64,000 bases of DNA from Marinobacter denitrificans (GTDB lineage Bacteria > Pseudomonadota > Gammaproteobacteria > Pseudomonadales > Oleiphilaceae), in contig NZ_VMHN01000003.1 in NCBI RefSeq assembly GCF_008795955.1, positions 62,001 to 126,000 of the forward strand, read 5' to 3'. Made by a program: the position numbers and the translations under genes. Below are positions 57,231 to 64,000 of the stretch, one piece after another (the first letter of the stretch is position 1; the number at the start of each line of letters is the position of its first letter). Below the pieces are notes generated by a model, which had not been told where the DNA came from, ran no database searches, and worked only from the letters and a program-made list of their open reading frames with translations.

Positions 57231-58118
57231 TCAGGGTTTTTCGTTCTTCGCCTGTTGGCGCTCGGCTTCTTCCCGGGTTTCCTTCTCTACCATTTCAGGG
57301 GTTTCCAGAGAAATGCGCCCCAACTTGCCGGATCGGAATTCATTGAGCAGTATCTCAGACACCTTGTGCAGGTCGGGCACGCCACCGCGGCCGAGGAATC
57401 GTCGCTTCAGCGCAATGCCGTCCATCAGGGCCAGACCGTCCTGTGGCGTTTCTTCAAACCCGTAGCGCGCCATCACCAGCTCCGGGTAGGCTTCCAGCAG
57501 ATAATCCGCCTCGAACATCGCCACGTCCTCGAACTCGATGACTGCGCTACGGATGGCGCCACTAATGGCCAGGCGGTAGCCACAGGCTTCCGGTGACAGC
57601 TTGGGCCAGAGGAAGCCGGGTGTATCGTACAACAGCACATTGCCTGGCAGTTTGATGGTCTGCTGAGCCCGAGTCACAGCGGGTTCATTCCCGGTCTTGG
57701 CAGCCGGTCGGCCAGCGATGGTGTTGATCAGCGTGGACTTGCCGACATTGGGAATGCCTAGAATCATCACCCGCAGAGCCCGCTTCTGACGATCGTGGCC
57801 TGGCGTCATCTCACCCGCCAGGCGCAGGATATCCAGTGCTTCCGCCCGCTGATTGTGGGTCATGGTGATGGCGCGCACGCCACGCTCCTTCTCCAGCCAG
57901 GTCAGCCACCGGTCGGTGATAGCCGGGTCGGCAAGATCACGCTTGTTGAGCACCTTGATTACCGGCGTATCGCCCCGCAGGGCAGGGACCAGTGGGTTTT
58001 CACTGCTGAACGGCAGGCGTGCGTCGACGACCTCAATGATGAGATCCATCTGGGGCATTATCTTCTTGATCTCCTTGCGGGCCTTGTGCATATGCCCTGG
58101 AAACCAGTTAATGGCCAT
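57231..58118 (-). CDS. ylqF: Ribosome biogenesis GTPase YlqF (RbgA-like)
   Basis: Circularly permuted GTPase for 50S assembly. It has 295 aa. The G motifs occur in permuted order: NKRD (G4) near residue 58, then GIPNVGKSTLIN (G1) near 125 and DTPGFLWPK (G3) near 170. The N terminus MAINWFPGHMHKARKEI is a family hallmark. The Lys/Glu-rich C terminus is short compared with B. subtilis RbgA. Confidence 0.93.
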   Translation of the reverse strand: MAINWFPGHMHKARKEIKKIMPQMDLIIEVVDARLPFSSENPLVPALRGDTPVIKVLNKRDLADPAITDRWLTWLEKERGVRAITMTHNQRAEALDILRLAGEMTPGHDRQKRALRVMILGIPNVGKSTLINTIAGRPAAKTGNEPAVTRAQQTIKLPGNVLLYDTPGFLWPKLSPEACGYRLAISGAIRSAVIEFEDVAMFEADYLLEAYPELVMARYGFEETPQDGLALMDGIALKRRFLGRGGVPDLHKVSEILLNEFRSGKLGRISLETPEMVEKETREEAERQQAKNEKP

Positions 58119-58337
58119 GTTTGCTACTCCGGAAATGGCTGAACGGCGCCATTATGGACGGGAATGACTAAATTTTCACATTTCTCTCAACCCGCCTGTG
58201 GCGGGAGTTGAGGGTTTAGTGAGTGTGAAGTGTGTACAAAAAGAGGGGGGTTCGGGGTGAAATACCCGGTTGTTTTGTTTTAGGGTGTAGGGCTCGAAAA
58301 CCTGAAGCGACTCAATAATCGATTAATGGAGATATCT

Positions 58338-58787
58338 ATGAAGCTCGTGAAACTGTTCGGAATTGCCCTGATTGCACTTGGGCTGTCCTCTCCGGCGATG
58401 GCTCAGCAATCTGGCGGGCAGCCGGACCAAGTTGATCAGCTGGCACAGATGGTTGGCCTGAGCGAAGACCAGCAGAAAGAAATCCGTGGCATCATCGAAG
58501 AGATGCAGGCTGAGATTCAGGAGCTTCAGGGCGAAGCCCAGCAACTGCAGCAGAAGATCCAGGCCGAGATCAAGCCGGATTATGACGAGGACACGATTCG
58601 TGATAATGCTGAAAAGCTTGGTGATGTAACGGGTGAGATGACCGCCATGTCTACCCTGATGCAGGCCAAGGTTGATGCGGTGTTCACCGAAGAGCAGCGC
58701 GAAGAGCTGAACAAGCGCATGCAGCAAATGCAGCAGCAGATGCAACAGCAGCGTCAGATGCAGCAGCAACCGCAGGGTATGCAGTAA
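58338..58787 (+). CDS. Gln-rich periplasmic protein, Spy/CpxP-like
   Basis: A 149-aa secreted protein (ATG at 58338, MKLVKLFGIALIALGL; signal peptide cut after AMA near residue 22). The mature part is one long helical region with two LTxxQ-like motifs (LSEDQQKEI and FTEEQREEL), as in Spy/CpxP, and ends in a Gln/Met-rich repeat (QMQQQMQQQ). I infer a periplasmic chaperone or stress protein. A terminator follows. Confidence 0.65.
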   Translation: MKLVKLFGIALIALGLSSPAMAQQSGGQPDQVDQLAQMVGLSEDQQKEIRGIIEEMQAEIQELQGEAQQLQQKIQAEIKPDYDEDTIRDNAEKLGDVTGEMTAMSTLMQAKVDAVFTEEQREELNKRMQQMQQQMQQQRQMQQQPQGMQ

Positions 58788-58825
58788 CTGCCTGCTCGCC
58801 GGGTTAGCGCCCGGAGCCTAAGAAG

Positions 58826-58857
58826 CCGCCTTTGCCTCTGGCTTGGGCGGTTTTTTT
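58826..58857 (+). terminator. Rho-independent terminator after the Gln-rich protein gene
   Basis: A CCGCC/GGCGG stem followed by seven T residues (58851-58857), starting 38 bp after the stop codon. An overlapping AAGCC/GGCTT pairing is also possible. Confidence 0.8.
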
Positions 58858-58890
58858 GTGCCTGTAGCCTGCTGTTTGGGGGGCAGGTCG

Positions 58891-58991
58891 CGGCGGGGCG
58901 GGCCTTCAGAAACACGCCCGTGAATACGTCCCTGTAGGGCTCGGTCGCGCCATCCCTGGCGCTCCACGGTTTCTGAAGGCCCGCCCCGCCG
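58891..58991. repeat. Composite palindromic element A
   Basis: A perfect 23-bp inverted repeat (58891-58913 and 58969-58991) encloses 55 bp. A further arm CAGGTC/GACCTG lies just outside (58884-58889 and 59001-59006). The inner part folds into two hairpins: TAC-GTCCCT-GTA (58925-58936) and GCGCC-ATCCCT-GGCGC (58947-58962). Element B next to it has the same inner loops on the opposite strand with different stems. It lies between the Gln-rich gene and the RND gene; no ORF is convincing here. Confidence 0.85.
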
Positions 58992-59052
58992 CTTCGTTTG
59001 ACCTGGCAAAAATCGCCTTGGCCACGCGAAATCATGCAGTTTGCAAGGAGCG

Positions 59053-59150
59053 CCGGTGTAGGCCCTTCCCGGAATGTCTTCGGCCAGGGAAGGCCGAAGT
59101 CAAGCGCACATGGACGTGCTCGTAGCGGTTCCGGGAAGGGCCTACACCGG
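59053..59150. repeat. Composite palindromic element B
   Basis: A perfect 22-bp inverted repeat (59053-59074 and 59129-59150) encloses 54 bp. On the minus strand the inner part forms hairpins GCAC-GTCCAT-GTGC (59119-59106) and CTTCGGCC-TTCCCT-GGCCGAAG (59099-59078). Loop sequences match element A while stems and outer arms differ. The two elements are about 60 bp apart in inverted inner orientation, in the 412-bp gap 58788-59199. Confidence 0.85.
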
Positions 59151-59199
59151 GGCGACAATCGCCAATCTCAGAAGGCTAGGCGAACGAGAACTCCAAAAC

Positions 59200-61686
59200 T
59201 CAGCCCCGAACGCCGAATGGCTTAATCAACACAATAAGCCGAGGTAACAAGGTAAGAGCACCCACCAAAGCCATAAACATGGCAAAGCCGGTAAACAAAC
59301 CGAAGTAGATGGTCGGGATAAAGTTCGAGAGCACCAGGATCGAAAAGCCAGTAATGATCGTCAGTGAGGTAAAGAACATCGCCTGCCCGATACTGCGGTG
59401 GCAGCGGTGCATGGTGGCGATGTAGTCGCCGTCTTTAACGAACTCCGTCTTGAAGCGGTGGATGTAGTGGATAGTGTCGTCCACCGCAATCCCCACGGTA
59501 ATTGCAGCCACCGTAATCGTCATCATATCCAGTGGAATGCCCAGCCAGCCCATCAGCCCCAGCACCGAGCCCGCCGCGATCAGATTCGGCGCCATGCCGA
59601 TCAGCGCCAGCTTGACCGACCGGAACAGGATCAGGAACATCATCATGATCGCCAGGAACACCACGCCCAGCGTCTTGATCTGGGACTCGAAGAGGCTCTG
59701 CAACATGTTGTTGTACATCACCGTCATCCCCGTGAGCTGGATCTGGTCGTCCTCGAAGCCCATTTCCTCGGTCAGGTGAATGCGTATACGGTCCAGCAGT
59801 TCCTGGCGGCGCAGATCAGGGGAGGTTTCCAGAATGCGGATACTGAAACGGGCCTGGTCGTGCTCCTCACTGATGTAGGGGGTCAGCAGAATGTCCTGCA
59901 GATCGTCCGGCACCGCCGAAGGCACGAACGCCAGTTCAAGGGCATTCAGCGGCTCGCCGCCGTTGACCTGGGCCAAGATGTCCAGCGTGGTGCTGATGGA
60001 CTGTACCTTGCCGGTTTCCGGCAGGCTGTCCAGGTACATATGGACCTTCTCCAGGCGTTCCATCTTCTGGTAGGTAAACCAGGTGTCCCGGTACTCCTCC
60101 GCTCCATCGCAGTCATCCACAAACGGATCACAATCGCTGGCGAAAGGGTCACCGCCGCTTGCGCTTTCTGGCGCCTTGTCATCGGTGATCACCACATCCA
60201 GTGGGGTAGTACCGCCCAGGCGGTCGTCGATGGTGATCATGCCCTGATGGATTTCAGTGCTGGACTTGAAGTAGTCGATGAAGCTGTTTTCCACCGTCAG
60301 GCGGTTAAGGCCGATGACGCAGAGCACGGCGATGATGGCAGAGCCAACCAGAATCGTCTTCCCGTAGTGCTCCGTAAACCGCGCGAACCTATCGGTAAAG
60401 GGGATACGGTCCGAACGTACGCGGTCATCCACCGGTGGAGGCAGCAGCGCCAGCAGGGCGGGAAAGATCACGAAGGTGATGAGGAAGGCCACAGTCAGGC
60501 CAATGGTCATCATCCAGCCGAAATCGATCACCGGGCGAATACCGCTGAACGTCAGTGAGCCGAAGGCAACGATGGTGGTGATGGCCATGTAGAAGCAGGG
60601 TTTGACCATCGCCAGCAGGGTATTGCGAAGGATGTCCCTGGGTGACGCGTCCGGCTCGTCGTGCTGGAATTCCCGGTAGCGGACGATGAGGTGGATGGTC
60701 AGCGACAGGGTCATGATCAGCAGCAGCGATACGAAGTTCGAGGAAATCACCGTTACCGGCCAGCGTACCCAGCTCAGGTAACCGATCACCAGCCACACGG
60801 TAAAACTGCAGCACAGCAGGGGTACCAGTACCCAGCGCCACTGGCGGAAGATGATCGCCAGGGTCAGCAGCAGGAAAATCAGCACGCCGATGCCAAACGT
60901 GGACAGGTCGCTCTCGATAAAGCGGATCATGTCGGCGACGATCATTGGGACCCCGCCCAGGTAAATCTCGGCCCGGTCCCGGTAGCTGTCGAGAATGGTA
61001 CGGACGTTGTCGATGGTGCGGTCCCGCTCCTCACCTTGCGCTTCGGTGAATTCGATAAATTCCCGGCTTACGGCTTCCAGTCGTTGCTGTTCCTGCGCCG
61101 TGGCTTCGCCACCGTCCACCTTGTCGCGCAGGTTATTGCGCTCACGGAGCAGCTCGAAATAGCGTTCCGGGGTAGGCAGGTTGACCTGGATTGCGGTGGT
61201 GCCACCGTCCTCGCTGATCAGAAGGTTGGGATAAAGCGGGTTATTGAGCAAGGCTTTGCGGGCGGTTTCGGGTTCAACCCCATGCTCGTCGATCGTTTTT
61301 ATCTCGGAGTCCACAGTGTCCAGGGTCAGGTCCGGGCTGTGGAGCAGCGGAACGTTGAGAATACTGTTGGTGGAGCTGACGTTATCCAGGGCGGACAACT
61401 CATCCCGCAAAGAGGCGAGCAGGGCCAGCCCATCGTCGCTGAACAACTCGTCGTTGGGGGTAAACGTCACTACCAGGAAATCATCAGAGGTGGTGAACCG
61501 CCGGTTTACCTCCCGGTACTGCTCCAGCGAGCGATCGTTTTCGAGCACCAGGGACTCGGCAGAAGCGTCCAGGCGGAACTGGTCGAGGCGCAGGCTGGCA
61601 ATAACCAGCAGGACACCGAACAGCAGAAGTATTACAAGAGGACGGGGAAAAATCAGCCGGTCATAGAACGATCGAAGCCAGGACAT
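59200..61686 (-). CDS. RND/MMPL-family exporter (HAE3-like)
   Basis: An 828-aa inner-membrane protein of the RND superfamily with two repeats of one span plus a periplasmic loop and five spans. TM1 lies near residue 16-35, the first loop to about 240, the spans from about 255 to 415, and a second set at the C terminus. FLVVTFTPNDELF and AAITVGIAVDDTIHYIHRF are characteristic, with Asp residues of the relay in VGIAVDDT. I chose the ATG at 61686. The second periplasmic loop has an acidic Cys-containing insert (about 60110-60160). Substrate is unknown, possibly lipids or hopanoid-like compounds. Confidence 0.85.
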   Translation of the reverse strand: MSWLRSFYDRLIFPRPLVILLLFGVLLVIASLRLDQFRLDASAESLVLENDRSLEQYREVNRRFTTSDDFLVVTFTPNDELFSDDGLALLASLRDELSALDNVSSTNSILNVPLLHSPDLTLDTVDSEIKTIDEHGVEPETARKALLNNPLYPNLLISEDGGTTAIQVNLPTPERYFELLRERNNLRDKVDGGEATAQEQQRLEAVSREFIEFTEAQGEERDRTIDNVRTILDSYRDRAEIYLGGVPMIVADMIRFIESDLSTFGIGVLIFLLLTLAIIFRQWRWVLVPLLCCSFTVWLVIGYLSWVRWPVTVISSNFVSLLLIMTLSLTIHLIVRYREFQHDEPDASPRDILRNTLLAMVKPCFYMAITTIVAFGSLTFSGIRPVIDFGWMMTIGLTVAFLITFVIFPALLALLPPPVDDRVRSDRIPFTDRFARFTEHYGKTILVGSAIIAVLCVIGLNRLTVENSFIDYFKSSTEIHQGMITIDDRLGGTTPLDVVITDDKAPESASGGDPFASDCDPFVDDCDGAEEYRDTWFTYQKMERLEKVHMYLDSLPETGKVQSISTTLDILAQVNGGEPLNALELAFVPSAVPDDLQDILLTPYISEEHDQARFSIRILETSPDLRRQELLDRIRIHLTEEMGFEDDQIQLTGMTVMYNNMLQSLFESQIKTLGVVFLAIMMMFLILFRSVKLALIGMAPNLIAAGSVLGLMGWLGIPLDMMTITVAAITVGIAVDDTIHYIHRFKTEFVKDGDYIATMHRCHRSIGQAMFFTSLTIITGFSILVLSNFIPTIYFGLFTGFAMFMALVGALTLLPRLIVLIKPFGVRG

Positions 61687-61738
61687 CGAAAAGAGCACCC
61701 TTCACAATGGAAACGAGTGCAGAGTGTGCCACAAACTG

Positions 61739-62959
61739 TCAGTCGACGGTGACCCTGTTTGAGGCTTCTTCCAGAGAATCGATCAGTTGTTTCAGGCGCT
61801 TACTCATATCGGCGCTTTCGGTGAGCTGGGTGACCATGCTTTCAGTGGTGTCGCGAATGCTCTGAACATTGGCCAGCACCTGGTCGGTAGAAGCCGTCTG
61901 GTCAGCGGAGACATTGGCAATCTCCTGATTGGTCTCGTCGATGCGACCAACAACCGAATTGATGGCATCCAGTGATTTTCGTGCTTGTTCTGACTCTTCC
62001 ACACAACGGGAAGCATCCTCTGAGCTGCCGGTCATCTGGGTGACGGCTGCATCCATGGCGGTAAGCAGGCGGTCGATGGTGCCCTGAATCTGGTCGGTGG
62101 AATCCTGAACCCGTTGCGCCAGGTTGCGTACTTCGTCGGCTACGACGGCGAAACCCCGGCCCTGTTCTCCGGCGCGGGCCGCTTCAATGGCGGCGTTCAG
62201 TGCCAGCAGGTTGGTCTGTTCGGCAATGCCTTTTATCTCGGCCACGGCGTGGCTGATTTCGTGACTGTTCTCCGCCAGGGCCTGCACGCTGTTTGCGGAG
62301 GTCTGGATGGCGGTTGCCAGGTGTCGGATAGAGTCCGCACTGCGGCTGACCCGCTCGCTGCCCTCAATGGCGGTATTTCTGGCTTCGTGGGAGAGGGTCT
62401 TGGCGATACCGGCCTGTTCAGCGATGCCGGTAAAGCTCTGGAGCATGGTTTCGACGACCTCTGAGCTGCGGTCGGCGCCGGACTGCTGGCGGCTCAGGTC
62501 ACCTCTGCGGGCTTCTGCCGCGGTTGTCAGCTCCCGCACCTCACTGTGAAGGTGGTCGATTGCCTGTTTCATGCTTTTGACCACGCCCATGGTGCGGTCC
62601 TGCATGGCGTTGAAGGCCAGGGCCATTTCGCCGATTTCGTCCGTGGAGTCTATATGGGCCCGCTCACTAAGATTGCCGGAAGCCTGAACCGACACCATGG
62701 TTTTTTTCAGGCGGTAAACGTGCCGTTCAATAAAGGAGATCAGCAGTTGCGAGCCGGCCATTTCAAGTACCATCAGCACGGCGACGACCAGGGCAAAGCC
62801 TCCGGCGGTTTCGCTGAAAACGGCGGGAAAGGGCTGGCCCGTTAGCTCGGCAATGGTGTTCATGGCGTAGAGCACCAACAGGCAGAGAACCACAAACACA
62901 ACAATATTGAGCAGCCAGAACTTGTACTTAAGCCGGGCATTCCTGAGCAGTTGTAACAT
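61739..62959 (-). CDS. Methyl-accepting chemotaxis protein with minimal periplasmic loop
   Basis: A 406-aa chemoreceptor. TM1 (about 15-37) and TM2 (about 52-75) are separated by only about 15 residues, so it has almost no periplasmic sensor. A HAMP domain (about 76-130) and the signalling hairpin tip [37 protein letters not shown] (about 245-280) follow. It starts 8 bp after lipA on the same strand, so it is probably co-transcribed with it; the RND gene follows 52 bp later. It may sense membrane or internal energy state. Confidence 0.92.
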   Translation of the reverse strand: MLQLLRNARLKYKFWLLNIVVFVVLCLLVLYAMNTIAELTGQPFPAVFSETAGGFALVVAVLMVLEMAGSQLLISFIERHVYRLKKTMVSVQASGNLSERAHIDSTDEIGEMALAFNAMQDRTMGVVKSMKQAIDHLHSEVRELTTAAEARRGDLSRQQSGADRSSEVVETMLQSFTGIAEQAGIAKTLSHEARNTAIEGSERVSRSADSIRHLATAIQTSANSVQALAENSHEISHAVAEIKGIAEQTNLLALNAAIEAARAGEQGRGFAVVADEVRNLAQRVQDSTDQIQGTIDRLLTAMDAAVTQMTGSSEDASRCVEESEQARKSLDAINSVVGRIDETNQEIANVSADQTASTDQVLANVQSIRDTTESMVTQLTESADMSKRLKQLIDSLEEASNRVTVD

Positions 62960-62967
62960 GTAAGGTC

Positions 62968-64000
62968 TCAGTCAACAGCTTTTACGGGGATCTGATGTGC
63001 TTTCGATGAAGCGGGGACTTCCGGCACGGCAAGGCCAAGGTTGTTCTTCTCGAATACACGGTCGGCACGATAGCTGGAGCGCACCATAGGACCCGATGGC
63101 ACTTCCATGAAGCCTTTCTCCAGGCCGATTTCCCGGTAGCGGTTGAAGTCATCCGGGGTAACGTATTTCTCTACCGGCAGGTGATTCTGGGTCGGGCGCA
63201 GATACTGGCCGAGGGTCAGTATGTCGACATCGATGGCCCGCAGGTCATCCATGGTTTGCAGTATTTCTTCCTCGGTTTCACCAAGGCCCAGCATCAGGCT
63301 GGTTTTGGTGAGTACGTCGGGGCGGTACTTCTTGGCATGGGCCAGCACGCTGAGGGTTTTTTCATAGCCGGCCCGGGGGTCCCGCACGCGGGTGGTCAGG
63401 CGTTTCACGGTTTCCACGTTCTGGGCGAACACGTCCAGGCCGGAGTCAACAACCTTTTCCACGTGTTCCATCACCGCGTCGAAATCCGGCGTCAGGGCTT
63501 CAACGGCTACGTGTGGTGTGCGTTGCTTGATGGCGGATACGCAGGCTGCGTAATGGGCCGCGCCACCGTCTTCCAGGTCATCCCGGTCCACAGAGGTGAG
63601 CACGATGTATCGCAGACCCATGAGTTCTACCGATTTGGCGGTATTCTCGGGCTCTTCGTGGTCCAGCCAGCCCTTGGGGTTGCCGGTGTCGACGGCGCAG
63701 AAGCGGCAGGCCCGGGTGCAGACAGACCCCATCACCATGATGGTGGCGGTCCCGTTGGTCCAGCACTCACCGATATTGGGGCAGTGGGATTCCTGGCACA
63801 CCGTGCTAAGGCGGTGTTCGCTCACATTCTTGCGAACCGATTCATAACGCTCGCCACCGGGCATGCGGGCCCGGAGCCAGGAGGGTTTACGCTGAGTCCC
63901 GGTATCAATAATGCCAGAGCCCGAGCGCTTGATTCCGTCCTTGATGGCGGAAAAACCATGCTCATTGCGGAACTTGGAACCACTGGTGACACGGGGTTTG
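62968..64000 (-). CDS. lipA: Lipoyl synthase (N terminus cut by window)
   Basis: Radical SAM enzyme that inserts two sulfurs into octanoyl-lipoyl domains made by LipB. Auxiliary-cluster cysteines are in [12 protein letters not shown] and the radical-SAM motif is [18 protein letters not shown] and the C-terminal RSSYRAD (Ser ligand) are hallmarks. The frame is open to the window edge (reading back to [10 protein letters not shown]), so the first ATG visible near 63864 is internal. At least 343 codons are visible. Confidence 0.96.
   Translation of the reverse strand, partial: KPRVTSGSKFRNEHGFSAIKDGIKRSGSGIIDTGTQRKPSWLRARMPGGERYESVRKNVSEHRLSTVCQESHCPNIGECWTNGTATIMVMGSVCTRACRFCAVDTGNPKGWLDHEEPENTAKSVELMGLRYIVLTSVDRDDLEDGGAAHYAACVSAIKQRTPHVAVEALTPDFDAVMEHVEKVVDSGLDVFAQNVETVKRLTTRVRDPRAGYEKTLSVLAHAKKYRPDVLTKTSLMLGLGETEEEILQTMDDLRAIDVDILTLGQYLRPTQNHLPVEKYVTPDDFNRYREIGLEKGFMEVPSGPMVRSSYRADRVFEKNNLGLAVPEVPASSKAHQIPVKAVD

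Noticed and set aside
58788..59199. Short open frames in the gap with the palindromes as genes
   Set aside because: They consist of the inverted repeats and have no ribosome site or protein-like composition.
63862..63864. ATG as the lipA start
   Set aside because: The frame is open beyond it to the window edge and the upstream residues (KPSWLRAR) match LipA.
1..64000. CRISPR array, prophage, insertion sequence or replication origin
   Set aside because: No regular spacer repeats, transposase or integrase genes, or DnaA-box cluster were seen.

Overview
The window looks like chromosomal DNA of a marine gammaproteobacterium, most likely Marinobacter or a close relative. This rests on moderate-to-high G+C, gammaproteobacterial housekeeping blocks (rnr-rlmB-rpsF-rpsR-rplI-dnaB-alr, proA-nadD-rsfS-rlmH-mrdA-rodA-mltB-rlpA-dacA-ybeD-lipB), an Anr/FNR regulator, and many c-di-GMP and chemotaxis genes. 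The genus is inferred from gene content and was not tested by a search. No phage, insertion sequence, CRISPR array or plasmid gene was seen.

Positions 1-11191 hold a phenylacetate catabolic island. All its genes are on the minus strand except the divergent paaY. Two transcription units are apparent: paaF-G-H-I-J-K (10226 to 4030, beta-oxidation-like lower steps plus the CoA ligase) and paaA-B-C-D-E (3713 to beyond base 1, the epoxidase). Each has a candidate sigma-70 promoter overlapped by an AT-rich inverted repeat. The ring-opening gene paaZ and a paa regulator are not in the window.

Positions 11192-22111 are mixed. They hold a haloalkane-dehalogenase-like hydrolase with Asn at the nucleophile position, small unknown proteins, an AI-2E family permease, a small peptidoglycan-binding-domain protein, ilvD, a cNMP-HDOD protein, a Lon N-domain protein, and a tightly overlapping three-gene operon. 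That operon has two membrane GGDEF proteins with destroyed active sites but intact RxxD inhibitory sites, followed by a DedA-PAP2 fusion.

Positions 22292-32261 are the cell-elongation and lipoylation block (proA to lipB). Positions 32258-44790 hold an active-looking diguanylate cyclase, an ABC1/UbiB-like kinase, YqaA, a dCache chemoreceptor, a glutaredoxin, a PPi-type phosphofructokinase, mpl, ubiX, an acyl-CoA dehydrogenase and a large lipoprotein. Then come tRNA-Leu(CAG), rnr-rlmB, the rpsF operon, dnaB-alr, an RmlD-like reductase, anr with its own ANR box, fabB, ylqF and a Gln-rich periplasmic protein.

Positions 58884-59150 contain two adjacent composite palindromes. Their outer arms are unrelated, but their inner parts share hairpin loops while the stems covary; this is the most unusual structure in the window. 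The end of the window is a possible lipA-mcp-RND operon on the minus strand, with lipA cut at base 64000.
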